DNA of 64,000 nucleotides from Fibrobacterota bacterium (GTDB lineage Bacteria; Fibrobacterota; Fibrobacteria; UBA11236). The DNA lies in assembly GCA_028287465.1 (NCBI GenBank), contig JAQBPO010000043.1:45645-109644 (forward strand), written 5' to 3'. Each line of letters starts with the position of its first letter. Positions within the stretch are counted from its first letter, which is position 1. The notes below the pieces were generated by a model. That model was not told the origin of the DNA, did no database searches, and saw nothing but the letters and a program-made list of their open reading frames with translations. Below, in pieces: positions 1 through 9,279 of the stretch. A program made the position numbers and the translations under genes.

Positions 1-2
1 AG

Positions 3-965
3 GCCCATCCCGGTTCATCCGAAGGCTACCTGCTGGTGCGGGTGGCGAACCGGGGAACCGGATCCCCGCCGACCTCCCGCCTGACCATGGGCCTGGACGC
101 GGACTGGGACGGCGAGGCGGAAACGCCCTTGGATTCCGCCGTCCTGTCCATGCCCGCAGCGGGAGAGGCCTTGGTCCGCTTCGGGACCGGGGCCGGGGTC
201 CGCGGGATAATCCATGCGCGCCTGGGCCGGGACGAAGATCCCTCGAACGACGCCTTCCTCTTCGCTTTGGAACCCGGCCGGCCCCTGGCCTTCACGGAAT
301 GGCGCCCCGCGCCTGAAGGCGGCGAACCCGAATGGGTGGAAATCCGCAATCGCACGGCCGACTCGGGCGGCATCGGCCGCCGCCTGGATCTGGCCCAGGC
401 TGTTTTCAACGGCCTCTCCCTGGGGAGCAGGGCGGGAGGGCTGGAACCGGGCGAATTCCTGGTGCTTACGGAGAACGTGGAGCGGTTCAGGTCCAGGTAC
501 GGGGCGATCAAGGCGCGCATCCTGCAGCCTTCGGGATGGCGCGCCCTGCGTAACACCGGGGATACCCTGGAGCTTTCCCTCGCGGGCATCATCGTCGACC
601 GGGTGGCGTACGGGGCGGTTCCCGGCGCGGCAAGCGTCGCCTCCGGCGCTCCGACCCCGGGGTTCGCGGGCGAGGCGGTCGAGGAGGATTCCTGGAACCT
701 TTCCGGCCGGGTGGCCGGGCCCGGGCGTCCCCTCGACGTTGAGGTCCGCACCGCTTCGGGAGGCGCCTACGCGTTGAGGATCTTCGATCTGGAAGGAAAT
801 CGCGTTCGTGACCTCGGCGCGGGCGGCCCGGGCCGCCGCCTGCATGCCTGGGACGGCCGCGGGGATGCGGGACGGAGGCTGAATCCCGGACCCTACATCC
901 TCTGCCTGACCCGGAACGGTGGCCGGACCCGGCGCGCGGCCGTAGTCGTGATGGGCGCGGAATGA
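3..965 (+). CDS. Secreted protein with lamin-tail-like and FlgD-like C-terminal domains (5' partial)
   Basis: The reading frame is open to the left edge of the window, so the N-terminus and any signal peptide are missing. The middle part (about residues 95-200 of what is visible) has the EWVEIRN signature and strand pattern of a lamin-tail domain, a β-sandwich common on bacterial secreted proteins. The last 70 residues (YALRIFDLEGN, then WDGRGDAG, then LNPGPYILCL) form an FlgD-like immunoglobulin fold, the kind used as a C-terminal secretion or anchoring module in the FCB group. The vWFA protein at 18110-20332 ends in the same way. The stop overlaps the next start by four bases, so the two are probably translationally coupled. 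The natural substrate or partner cannot be told from the sequence. Confidence 0.75.
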   Translation, partial: AHPGSSEGYLLVRVANRGTGSPPTSRLTMGLDADWDGEAETPLDSAVLSMPAAGEALVRFGTGAGVRGIIHARLGRDEDPSNDAFLFALEPGRPLAFTEWRPAPEGGEPEWVEIRNRTADSGGIGRRLDLAQAVFNGLSLGSRAGGLEPGEFLVLTENVERFRSRYGAIKARILQPSGWRALRNTGDTLELSLAGIIVDRVAYGAVPGAASVASGAPTPGFAGEAVEEDSWNLSGRVAGPGRPLDVEVRTASGGAYALRIFDLEGNRVRDLGAGGPGRRLHAWDGRGDAGRRLNPGPYILCLTRNGGRTRRAAVVVMGAE

Positions 966-1894
966 TCGAACGCGGCATTTACGCGCGCCTGGTTACGTGC
1001 CCGTCCCGCGCCATCCCGATCGCCCTCATCCTTTCGGCCCTGCCTTCGGTCGCGGGCAACCAGGCCCTGGTCACAGGAGCCTACGGAGGCACCCTGGGCG
1101 CGGGCGGCGCGACGGCGGCGGATCGATCCGGCTTCGGATCCAATCCCGCCGCGCTGCGCCCATGGCGGGCCGGCGCGCAGGCGCATTTCCACCGGCCCTA
1201 TGGCCTGGACGATCTCCAGGTGTCCGAGGCGGACGTTTACGCCGACGCGGGGCGGTTCGGCGCCGCCTTCGCGTGGCGCGATACCGGACTGGAAGGTTGG
1301 TACGGTGAACAAGGCTTGCAGGCGTCCCAGACCTTGCGCCTGGGGCGGACCGGAAATGCCTTTCCCGGGGTTCTCGATCTCGGCGCTGCCTGGGACCGCT
1401 GGAAGACCGTCTGGCCGGGGGGCGGGGAAGAGGTGGCTTGGAGCCATGGGTTCGGCGCCGCCTGGCGGATGCTTCCCCGCCTAAAGGCGGGAGCCTTCAT
1501 TTCCGGGATTCCCCTGGACCCCGGCGGAAGCGGCGGGGCCGACCGCATCGTGCAATGGGGACTGGAGGCGGACAGCCGCAACCCGGAAGCGGGAGCGGAT
1601 GGATCCGGGACCGTCGCTCCATCGGGGGGAGCCGACGGAACGGCGGTCGCCCAAATCCTGCGGTTGGATTTCCGCAAGACCGGGGAAACGCCTTGGCGCG
1701 TCCTGGCCTCGCTTTCCGTCCGTCCGCATCCAACCCTGGAAATCACCGGCGGTCTGGCCAATCCGCCCTTCCAAGCCTCCCTGGGGATGCGCTTCGCATG
1801 GAAGGGGGCGGAATGGCACCAGGCCTTGAGGTACCACCGTTATCTGGGCCGTACCTGGCTGTCCGGCCTTGCCTTTTCCACGCCGCTTCGTTGA
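962..1894 (+). CDS. Predicted outer-membrane β-barrel protein
   Basis: This 310-residue protein begins with a positively charged, hydrophobic leader ending near residue 32 (SALPSVAGN), consistent with Sec export. The rest alternates polar and aromatic or hydrophobic residues, is rich in Gly, Trp and Tyr, and ends in an amphipathic strand, as expected for an outer-membrane barrel. The early GTLGAGGATAA and GFGSNPAAL stretches resemble the N-terminal plug of PorV/PorQ or FadL-like barrels of FCB bacteria, but I cannot assign it to a family with certainty. It starts inside the stop of the upstream lamin-tail protein (ATGA overlap), suggesting that one exported protein and its membrane partner are co-produced. 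Confidence 0.7.
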   Translation: MIERGIYARLVTCPSRAIPIALILSALPSVAGNQALVTGAYGGTLGAGGATAADRSGFGSNPAALRPWRAGAQAHFHRPYGLDDLQVSEADVYADAGRFGAAFAWRDTGLEGWYGEQGLQASQTLRLGRTGNAFPGVLDLGAAWDRWKTVWPGGGEEVAWSHGFGAAWRMLPRLKAGAFISGIPLDPGGSGGADRIVQWGLEADSRNPEAGADGSGTVAPSGGADGTAVAQILRLDFRKTGETPWRVLASLSVRPHPTLEITGGLANPPFQASLGMRFAWKGAEWHQALRYHRYLGRTWLSGLAFSTPLR

Positions 1895-2057
1895 AGAACC
1901 CATCCCAATGGGGCGTCTCCCTGGAGGGCGCTTTCCGGAAGAGAGCGTCCGCTCCGCGTAAATGGCGCACCGCCGCCGCGCCGAAAGGGTCCGGGAGCCC
2001 GCAACCCGGCCTGGATCCTTGACTTCCGGCGGTTTATTCCGGAGAATGGATCATCCC

Positions 2058-3251
2058 ATGATCAAGTTGTCCCTGGACGAAATCAAGCCCGGCATGCTGC
2101 TCGCGCGATCCATCGTGAGCGAAGCCGGGGAGCTCCTGCTTTCCGCGGGAAACGTGGTCAATGATCGCGTCCTGGTGAAGATGCGCGAGATAGAGCTTTC
2201 CGCGGCCTGGATAGCCGAAGAAGGCACCGAGATCGCCATCCCCGAGGAGAACGTCACCGAACAGCTGGCGCTCCAGTCGCAGTTCGTCGTCAAGGAAAAT
2301 TCCGACATCCTCAAGAAGGTCGCGCAGATCAAACAGGTCACGCAGGCCAACATCAACCGCGTTTTCGAGGACACCAACCGCTTCAAGAACATCATCGCGG
2401 TCGAGGAAATCAAGAAGGTCATCAAGCAGATCCTCGAAGGCCTGCTCGACAGGGAGCCCGTCGCGGTGAACCTGTCCTCCATCCGCACCAAGAACGGGTA
2501 CCAATACCAGCACGCATTGGACGTGGCGGTGACCGCCATCATCCTGGCGAACAAGCTAAAGTATACCCATCGGGAAATAGAGGAACTGGCCCTGGGCTGC
2601 CTGCTCATGGACCTGGGAATGGTGGTCTTCCCGGAGTCCCTGCTGAACAAGCAGGGGCAGATGACGGAACAGGAACAGCTCCTGTTCCGCGAGCATCCGA
2701 CCCTGGGTTACGCGATTTTGAGGCAGAATGATCGGATAGGCATCACCACCGCCCATGTGGCCTACCAGCACCATGAACGCCAGGATGGGAAGGGATACCC
2801 GCGCGGATTGCGGGGGGACAACCAGATCCCCCTCAAGACCCTGAATCCCAGGAAGGGCATGATCCACCGGTATGCCGAGATCGCCGCGGTCGCGGATACC
2901 TACATCTCCCTGCTCAGCCCCCGGCCCAACACCGTCCCGGCCCTGTCCCCGGACGAGGCCATGCGGATGGTCATCAAGGCCGCGGGCACCCATCTCAACC
3001 GCGCCGTCGTGGACGCCTTCATCACCATCGTACCCGTATTTCCCGTCGGCTCCAGGGTCGTCATCGTGGAAGACAAGAAATACCGCAAATACACGGGCTA
3101 TTCCGGGGTCGTGGCCCGTTGCAGCGCGGAGAATCCGGAGAAACCGGTACTCCTCATCATCTTTGATCGCGAAAAGAAGAAAATAAAACCCTGGACCCTG
3201 GACATGGCCGAGGAGGATGGCTTCAAGATCCAGTTCGCGCGCCTGCAATAG
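2058..3251 (+). CDS. HD-GYP domain protein with degenerate HD motif
   Basis: HD-GYP proteins are metal-dependent phosphodiesterases that break down cyclic di-GMP. Residues 1-100 form an N-terminal helical region resembling those found before HD-GYP domains in spirochaete- and Geobacter-like proteins. The HD-GYP core runs from about 145 to 310: the first ligand His152 is kept (QHALDVA), and so are HHERQDGKGYP at 238-248 and the VADTY motif. The hallmark HD pair is changed to Met184-Asp185 (LLMDLG), so one metal ligand is missing and activity is doubtful. A C-terminal 80-residue β-rich tail follows. I chose ATG 2058 because GGAGA lies 12 bases upstream; ATG 2046 is also possible but sits almost on that site. 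It may serve as a c-di-GMP sensor rather than an enzyme. Confidence 0.85.
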   Translation: MIKLSLDEIKPGMLLARSIVSEAGELLLSAGNVVNDRVLVKMREIELSAAWIAEEGTEIAIPEENVTEQLALQSQFVVKENSDILKKVAQIKQVTQANINRVFEDTNRFKNIIAVEEIKKVIKQILEGLLDREPVAVNLSSIRTKNGYQYQHALDVAVTAIILANKLKYTHREIEELALGCLLMDLGMVVFPESLLNKQGQMTEQEQLLFREHPTLGYAILRQNDRIGITTAHVAYQHHERQDGKGYPRGLRGDNQIPLKTLNPRKGMIHRYAEIAAVADTYISLLSPRPNTVPALSPDEAMRMVIKAAGTHLNRAVVDAFITIVPVFPVGSRVVIVEDKKYRKYTGYSGVVARCSAENPEKPVLLIIFDREKKKIKPWTLDMAEEDGFKIQFARLQ

Positions 3252-3289
3252 GCGCAATTACTACTATTTTCACCAGGAAAGAACCCGGA

Positions 3290-4198
3290 TTGACCGCCAT
3301 GGAACCATCCGCCCTCGGGATACCACAAGCCATCGAGGCCTACCTGGAACACCTCCGGGACGTTCGCGGCTATTCCATGCACACGCTTTCCGCCTATGGC
3401 CGCGACCTGGCGAAGCTTACAGCCTGGACCGCGAAGAAGGGCCCGGGCGCCGCCCTCGACCTGGACAAGAAGACGCTCCAGATGTTCCTGTCCTCCCAGG
3501 CGCGGAACCTCGCCGCCAGCAGCCAGGGCCGCCTGCTCGCCTGCCTGAAGGGCTTCGGCCGCTTTCTCGTCCAGAACCACGGCCTCGCGCGCAATCCCGC
3601 CCAGACCATCGCCTTTCCCAAGGCGGAGCAGAAGCTGGTTTCCGTCGCCGGTGCGGAATTCCTGGAAGAGGTCCTGGAAGAGGAGCCCGCCACCTTCACC
3701 GCGGCCCGCACGCGGCTGTGCGTCGAGATGTTCTACGGTTCCGGACTCCGCCTGAGCGAATTGACCGGCCTCAAATGGTCCCAGTTGGCCCGCGATGGGG
3801 CCTCCGTGCGCGTGCTCGGAAAGGGCAGCCGCTTCAGAACCGTTCCCCTGACCGAAGCGGCCAAAGGCATGTTGGATGAGTACCGGGCCGTATGCCGGGA
3901 GCATGGCCTGCAGACCGCTTCCGGCGCGGTGCTGGTTTCCGCCAAGGGAAAGCCGGTGGGCAATCGCATCATCCAGCGCTCGGTGACCGACCGGTTGCAT
4001 GCCATGGGACGCCGGGGCAAATCCTCGCCTCATGTGCTGAGGCATTCGTTCGCGACCCACTTGCTGGACAATGGCGCGGACCTCATGGCGGTGAAGGAGA
4101 TGCTGGGGCACTCCTCGCTTTCCACCACCCAGAAATACACCCACGTTTCCGTCAGGAAGCTCAAGGAAACCTACGCCAAGGCCCATCCAAGGGCCTGA
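3290..4198 (+). CDS. xerC: XerC/XerD-type tyrosine recombinase
   Basis: A site-specific tyrosine recombinase of the Xer group, which resolves chromosome dimers at dif during division. The N-terminal SAM-like core-binding domain covers residues 10-100 and the catalytic domain 115-302. All six active-site residues are visible: Arg154 (SGLRLSE), Lys178 (GKGSRFR), His248 and Arg251 (HVLRHSF), His274 (LGHSS) and the nucleophile Tyr283 (QKYTHV). The length of 302 is typical of XerC/XerD. TTG at 3290 is preferred because AGGAAAG ends eight bases upstream; ATG 3299 is the alternative. XerC and XerD cannot be told apart with certainty from one sequence. It sits 7 bases before a signalling phosphatase gene, with no integrative element around it. 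Confidence 0.9.
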   Translation: MTAMEPSALGIPQAIEAYLEHLRDVRGYSMHTLSAYGRDLAKLTAWTAKKGPGAALDLDKKTLQMFLSSQARNLAASSQGRLLACLKGFGRFLVQNHGLARNPAQTIAFPKAEQKLVSVAGAEFLEEVLEEEPATFTAARTRLCVEMFYGSGLRLSELTGLKWSQLARDGASVRVLGKGSRFRTVPLTEAAKGMLDEYRAVCREHGLQTASGAVLVSAKGKPVGNRIIQRSVTDRLHAMGRRGKSSPHVLRHSFATHLLDNGADLMAVKEMLGHSSLSTTQKYTHVSVRKLKETYAKAHPRA

Positions 4199-4205
4199 AG
4201 GACAC

Positions 4206-7200
4206 ATGGACAAAGACGGGGCGAAGAAGAAGAAACCGGCGGGACGGGTCCAATCCAAGGGACGCGCGGGCGGAGCCGGTTCCAAGGCGGGCGCCAAGGG
4301 CAAGGCCAATCCCAAAACCGGACCCAAGGCGAATGCCGGAACGAAGGCCAAGGTCGAAGCGAAGGCCAGGGCCGGCAAGGCGAACGCCCCCTCCAAGGTC
4401 ACGGACACGGAAGAACTGCAACGGACCATCGCCGATCTGCAGGCGCGCCTCCGCAAAGAAGAATCCCGCAGCCTGGCTCTTGAACAGGAGCTGAGGCCGT
4501 TCCACGTCCTCGCGGACAATATTTCCGATCATATCTATTTCAAGGACGGGGAGTGCCGGTTCCTGTGGGTGAACCGGAACATGTACAAGCTCCGCGGCAT
4601 GCAGAGCCGGGAAGATCTGGTGGGCAAGACCAGCTTCGATATCCACAATTCCGAGCGCGCCAGGCAGTCCTTCGAGGACGACAAACGCGTCATCAGCACC
4701 GGCGAGTACATCCTGAACAAGCTGGAGTCGGACCATTACGCCGACGGTTCGCCCATGTGGGTGCTGACCACCAAGATCCCCTTGCGGGATTCCCAGGGCA
4801 AGGTGATCGGCATCTGCGGCATCTCCAAGGATTTCACCAAGATGGTCCAGGCCGAACAGGTCCTGGCCACGGAAGGCGCGCTCCGCAACGATCTGCTCGA
4901 GAACATCCCCGATGGCGTATGGTTCAAGGATCAGGACAGCCGCTTCACCTGGGTGAACCGGAGCATCATCGAGGACTTCGGCAAGCGCTCCCGCGAGGAT
5001 ATCGTGGGCAAGAGCGATTCCGATTTCTTCAGCCAGGAACACGCGGACGAGGCGCGCAAGGACGAGCTCCGCATCATGCAGACCGGCGAGCCCCTGATCA
5101 ACAAGCTGGAAAAGGACAATTACGCCAACGGCAGCCCGCGCTGGGTGTACACGACCAAGATCCCGTTGCACGACGTGGGCGGGAATATCATCGGGACCTG
5201 CGGCGTCACCAAGGACGTCACCTCCCTGAAGAAGGCCGAAGAGGCCCTGGCGCGCGAAAGCGCCCTGCTCAACGATCTGCTCGAGAACGCGCCGGACATC
5301 GTCTACTTCAAGGACCGGGACAGCCGTTTCACCTGGATCAACAAGGCCATGATCACGCTCCTGGGAACGCACACCAAGGCGGATATCATCGGCAAGACGG
5401 ATGCGGACTTCTTCACCCCCGAGCATGCGGCCGAGGCCCGGGCGGACGAATTGCGCATCATGAACGCCGGCGAGCCGCTGATCAACAAGCTCGAGGTGGA
5501 CAATTACGCGGACGGCAAGCCCCGTTCGGTATTCACGACCAAGATGCCCCTGCACGATATGAAGGGCAATATCATCGGCACTTGCGGCATTTCGCGGGAC
5601 GTGACCGCCGTGAAGGCCACCGAAGCGGCCCTGGCGCTGGAGAGCAACCTGCTCAAAGCCATGCTCACCAACATCCCTGACGCCATCTACTTCAAGGACA
5701 CCCAGAGCCGCTTCGTCCGCGTGAGCAAGGGCATCCACCTGGAAGGCCTGCGCAACCTGGAAGACGCGATCGGGAAGACCGATTTCGATTTCTTCTCCAA
5801 GGAACACGCCCAGCAGGCTTTCAACGACGAGCAGGAGATCCTCAAGACCGGCATCCCCATCGTCGACAAGGTTGAACTCGAGACCTTCACCAACAACCGC
5901 CCCGACGCCTGGGTCTCCACCACCAAGGTCCCCATCTACGACAAGGACGGCAACGTCACCGGACTGGTGGGCATTTCCAGGGACGTCACCGAGCGCATGG
6001 TGGCCCAAGAGGCCATCCGCAAGGCGAAAGAGGATCTCGAGATCCGGGTGCAGGAGCGGACCGCCGCCCTGGTGCAGGAAATCAAAGAGCATTTGCGCAC
6101 GGAACGGGCCTTGCGCGAGGGCGAACGCATGCTGCAGGAGGCCAACCAGCGCTTGGAAGGGCGCGTAAGCCAATTGCACTTCCTCAATGCCGCGGCCCAT
6201 CGCCTGGCCCACTACAACCATCGCAAGGAACTCCTTCCGGCCATCCTGGAGACCTTCGCGCGCAGCTATCCGGGCATCGAGGCCGCCATCTGCGAAATGG
6301 GCAATGAGGGCTACGTATGCATCGCCGCCACCGCCCGCCTGGCCTCTCCCGAGCAGAAGAAGGCCTGCGAGGCGGCGCTCTCCGCGATGGCCAAGGAACC
6401 GGTCATGGTTCCCGCCCTCATTCCGGACCGGAAATCCGATTCCGTCCTCGCTTCCGTCGAATGGCAGGGCATGGACGGCTTCCCGGTCTACGCCCTGGTC
6501 CCCCTGCTGGTCGAGGACAAATCCCTGGCGGTGGTGCAGCTTTTCGCTCCCGCCTCCTTCGTGACCTGGTTCGAGCAGGAGAAGGTCATCCTCAATACCC
6601 TGGCGGCCCAGACCGCCATCTCGCTTTCCAACGCCAACAATTATCAGCAATTGGAGAAGAAGGCCCGCCTGCAAGGCGAACTGGAAGTGGCCCAGGACAT
6701 CCAGCGCCGGTTCACGCCCCAGAACAAGCCTTCCATACCGCGCATCAATCTCAAGGGCGTGTATTTCCCCGCCTACGAGGTGGGCGGCGATTACCTGGAT
6801 TACTTCCAGACCGATTCGGGCGACTGGGTCGTCGTCATCGCGGACGTGAGCGGCAAGGGGATCCCCGCGGCCCTCGTCATGACCATGCTGCGCAGCACCT
6901 TCCGCGCGGAGGCCCGTTACGAGAGGTCGGCCAAGAAGCTCCTCTGCGCCGTCAACGATCTGATGATAGAGGATCTGGACGATAAGAGCTTCGTCACCGC
7001 GCTCTGCCTCATCATCGACAAGGAAGGCCATTCCATGTCCTACGCGCGCGCGGGCCATCCGCCCTTGCTCCTCCAGCATGGGAACAACCGCAGCACGCCT
7101 TCGCCCGTCACTCCCAAGGGCCTGGCCCTGGGCATGGTCTCCGGCAAGGATTTCTCGGATCGCCTCGAGGAGGTGACCATCGAACTCATGCCGGGCGATC

Positions 7201-7412
7201 GCTTCCTCATCTTCACGGACGGCCTCCTCGAGGCCATGGATTCGGAACGCCATTTCTACGGCATCCAGCGCCTGCTCAAGATCATGTCGGGAGACAAGAT
7301 CTACGAGCCGGAGAAGGTCCTCAAGACCATCCTGGACGATGTGCGGGTATTCATCCGCAGCGAGCCGTACCATGACGATCTCACCATGCTGGCGATGGAA
7401 GTTACGGGGTAG
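4206..7412 (+). CDS. Four-PAS, GAF and SpoIIE/RsbU-type PP2C phosphatase
   Basis: A cytoplasmic 1068-residue signalling phosphatase with no membrane segment. A Lys/Ala/Gly-rich low-complexity tail (1-65) and a short coiled coil lead into four tandem PAS domains at roughly 98-220, 225-345, 350-470 and 473-600. Each contains a FKD-x-RF-x-W/V start and a second half ending GxxxDVT. A coiled coil (600-660) joins them to a GAF domain (665-830) and a C-terminal PP2C/SpoIIE domain (850-1068). The metal-binding motifs are present: VGGDYLDYF, IADVSGKG, FTDGLLEA and HDDLTMLAM. Such proteins usually dephosphorylate an anti-sigma-factor antagonist in a partner switch. The four PAS copies are strikingly alike, pointing to recent tandem duplication. 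No antagonist or anti-sigma gene is next to it. Confidence 0.92.
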   Translation: MDKDGAKKKKPAGRVQSKGRAGGAGSKAGAKGKANPKTGPKANAGTKAKVEAKARAGKANAPSKVTDTEELQRTIADLQARLRKEESRSLALEQELRPFHVLADNISDHIYFKDGECRFLWVNRNMYKLRGMQSREDLVGKTSFDIHNSERARQSFEDDKRVISTGEYILNKLESDHYADGSPMWVLTTKIPLRDSQGKVIGICGISKDFTKMVQAEQVLATEGALRNDLLENIPDGVWFKDQDSRFTWVNRSIIEDFGKRSREDIVGKSDSDFFSQEHADEARKDELRIMQTGEPLINKLEKDNYANGSPRWVYTTKIPLHDVGGNIIGTCGVTKDVTSLKKAEEALARESALLNDLLENAPDIVYFKDRDSRFTWINKAMITLLGTHTKADIIGKTDADFFTPEHAAEARADELRIMNAGEPLINKLEVDNYADGKPRSVFTTKMPLHDMKGNIIGTCGISRDVTAVKATEAALALESNLLKAMLTNIPDAIYFKDTQSRFVRVSKGIHLEGLRNLEDAIGKTDFDFFSKEHAQQAFNDEQEILKTGIPIVDKVELETFTNNRPDAWVSTTKVPIYDKDGNVTGLVGISRDVTERMVAQEAIRKAKEDLEIRVQERTAALVQEIKEHLRTERALREGERMLQEANQRLEGRVSQLHFLNAAAHRLAHYNHRKELLPAILETFARSYPGIEAAICEMGNEGYVCIAATARLASPEQKKACEAALSAMAKEPVMVPALIPDRKSDSVLASVEWQGMDGFPVYALVPLLVEDKSLAVVQLFAPASFVTWFEQEKVILNTLAAQTAISLSNANNYQQLEKKARLQGELEVAQDIQRRFTPQNKPSIPRINLKGVYFPAYEVGGDYLDYFQTDSGDWVVVIADVSGKGIPAALVMTMLRSTFRAEARYERSAKKLLCAVNDLMIEDLDDKSFVTALCLIIDKEGHSMSYARAGHPPLLLQHGNNRSTPSPVTPKGLALGMVSGKDFSDRLEEVTIELMPGDRFLIFTDGLLEAMDSERHFYGIQRLLKIMSGDKIYEPEKVLKTILDDVRVFIRSEPYHDDLTMLAMEVTG

Positions 7413-7447
7413 GGTCCCCGGACCCGTTTCCTTACCGGTACCCTTCC

Positions 7448-8620
7448 TTAGGCCTTCAAGGCAAGGTCAAGGGCTTGTAGGAACCTCTTGTTCATCTCCG
7501 GGGTCCCGATCGTCACGCGGTTCCAGTAATCGAGGCCGAAGCTGCGCAATGCCCGTACGATCATGCCCTGCTTGAGCATGTCCTCGCAGAGATCCACCGC
7601 CGGCCGCTTGGTGCGGAAGCAGATGAAGTTGGCCTGGGTGGGCACGAAGCCCAGCCCGCGGGACCGCAACTCCCTTTCCAGGAAGGACCGGCCCTCGAGG
7701 TTGTTCGCGATGGAACGTGCCCGGAAGCCCTTGTCCCCGAGGGCGGCGAGGGCCCCGGCCTGCACCAGCAGGTTCACGTTGAACGGGGTCTTGACCCTGG
7801 CCATCTGCCCGATGAGTTCCGGATCGGCGAAGCAGTAACCGAGGCGCAATCCGGCCATGCCGAAGATCTTGCTGAAGGTGCGGCTGATGATCAGGTTCGG
7901 GAAGGCCGCCAGCAGCTCCAGGGAGCGCGGGAAATCCGCCGCATCGGCGTATTCGCAATAGGCCTCGTCCACCACCACCAGGGTGTTCCGGGGCGCCGCC
8001 TTCAGGAGCGCTTCCAGTTCCGCGTGGGGGAAGTAGGATCCCGTGGGATTGTTGGGGTTGCACAGGAACACCAGCTTCGGCTTGAGCGCGAGCCTTTTCC
8101 GGAACCGGGCCAGATCATACCTGTTATCCTTGAGCGGGATCTTCACGATCTTCCCGTCCATCACCCGTCCCGCGAACTCGTATTCCGAGAAGGTGTTCTC
8201 CGAAACCAGGACCGTCTCCCCCGGATTCAGGAAGGCGGCCGCGATCAGGAGCAGGACCTCGTCGGAACCGTTGCCCACCAGTATCCGATCGGGCGACAGG
8301 CCGTGCGCTTTCGCCAAGGCCTGGCGCAGGCTTACGCTGGCCCCATCGGGGTAGAGGCTGATCCGCGGCAAGGCGGCGGCGAGCGCCTTGAGCACCTCGG
8401 GGCTCGCTCCCAAGGGGTTCTCGTTCGAACCCAGCTTGGTCACGGTGGGAGGATTGTACTTGGCCTTGACCTCTTCAATGGATTTACCGGGAACGTACGG
8501 CTTCAAGGCTTGTATGGATTTCCGCGCGACCTTGAGAACGCTTTTCGCGTCCCATGGAGCGGGTTTGGCGCTGGACCGGGATTCGGCCGTGGCTGGTTTC
8601 TTTTTCTTGGGGGTGGGCAT
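7448..8620 (-). CDS. hisC: Histidinol-phosphate aminotransferase
   Basis: A PLP-dependent class I/II aminotransferase that converts imidazole acetol-phosphate and glutamate to histidinol-phosphate in histidine synthesis; it can also act on aromatic amino acids. Visible motifs include the substrate-binding SNENPLGASP near residue 65, the cofactor-phosphate region GNGSDEVL, CNPNNPTG, the PLP-stacking DEAYCEY and the Schiff-base lysine in SRTFSKIFGMAGLRLGY. A Lys/Ala-rich extension of about 30 residues precedes the usual family start, so total length (390) is slightly above the normal 350-370. It is not in a his operon: it faces the phosphatase gene tail to tail and the next gene upstream is a receiver protein on the same strand. 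Confidence 0.92.
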   Translation of the reverse strand: MPTPKKKKPATAESRSSAKPAPWDAKSVLKVARKSIQALKPYVPGKSIEEVKAKYNPPTVTKLGSNENPLGASPEVLKALAAALPRISLYPDGASVSLRQALAKAHGLSPDRILVGNGSDEVLLLIAAAFLNPGETVLVSENTFSEYEFAGRVMDGKIVKIPLKDNRYDLARFRKRLALKPKLVFLCNPNNPTGSYFPHAELEALLKAAPRNTLVVVDEAYCEYADAADFPRSLELLAAFPNLIISRTFSKIFGMAGLRLGYCFADPELIGQMARVKTPFNVNLLVQAGALAALGDKGFRARSIANNLEGRSFLERELRSRGLGFVPTQANFICFRTKRPAVDLCEDMLKQGMIVRALRSFGLDYWNRVTIGTPEMNKRFLQALDLALKA

Positions 8621-8691
8621 GGTGTTTCCGGCTCTTATCGGGGCGCGGCCCCAGGCGAGGTCATCCCAAAATAGTCATTCGCGGTCGGGCT

Positions 8692-9279
8692 TTAAAACTC
8701 CTTGAGCCAGAAGAGCGGATCGTCCGTGTTGGTGGAAGGCCTGGATATGTCCGCATGGGGGCGGAAGCCTTCCCAATGCGCCTGCACGGATTGGGTCCGC
8801 ATTCCTTGCGTCTGGACCGGGACCGCCTCCGGCTCGGGGGCATTGGCCATCCAGGAGAGGGGTTGGCAGTCCAGGATGGACATGGTCGCGTCCTCCAGCC
8901 GGTTGCCGAGCAGGGAAAACACCTTTTCATGGAGCTGGAAGGGGGAGAAGGGCTTCGGGAGGAATTGGGCGTTGAGGTAACGCATCCAATACCCGACTCC
9001 CGCGGGATCCGCATCGACGGAGGTGCATACCACCTGGATCCGGGGCCAGAGACGCAGCGCGTTCTCGGCCAGTTTCACGCCCCCCACGGGCAGCAGGTTC
9101 AGTTCCGTGATCATCACGCTGATCTCGTTCCCGTATTGGGCGCACAGGAACAGGCCGTCATAGGCGTTCCGCGCTTCCAGGACGGCGCAACCGGATTGCT
9201 GGAGGAATTCCCGCATGGCGCGGCGGAGTTCGGAATCGTCGTCCACCAGCAGAACAAGACCGGCGTAGGGATCGCCCAT
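8692..9279 (-). CDS. Receiver-domain protein with Glu in place of the phospho-acceptor Asp
   Basis: Residues 5-125 form a CheY-like receiver. The acidic cluster Asp13-Asp15 (LVDDDSE), the switch Thr/Ser (VVCTSVD) and the conserved lysine (LPKPFSP) are kept. The position normally holding the phosphorylated aspartate is Glu59 (MITELNLLP), a change that often mimics the phosphorylated state. The C-terminal 65 residues are Pro/Gln-rich and show no known output domain. It is followed 71 bases later by hisC on the same strand. The role is unknown; a constitutively 'on' adaptor is a reasonable guess. Confidence in the receiver fold is high, in function low. Confidence 0.85.
   Translation of the reverse strand: MGDPYAGLVLLVDDDSELRRAMREFLQQSGCAVLEARNAYDGLFLCAQYGNEISVMITELNLLPVGGVKLAENALRLWPRIQVVCTSVDADPAGVGYWMRYLNAQFLPKPFSPFQLHEKVFSLLGNRLEDATMSILDCQPLSWMANAPEPEAVPVQTQGMRTQSVQAHWEGFRPHADISRPSTNTDDPLFWLKEF

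Noticed and set aside
3290..4198. XerC-like gene as the integrase of the glucan island
   Set aside because: It has the size and motifs of a housekeeping Xer protein and lies 26 kb outside the island.
4161..7373. Very long open frame on the minus strand opposite the PAS phosphatase gene
   Set aside because: It is a shadow of the real gene caused by high GC at third positions. The protein is His/Gly/Asp-rich, without domains, and the opposite strand has clear PAS and PP2C motifs.
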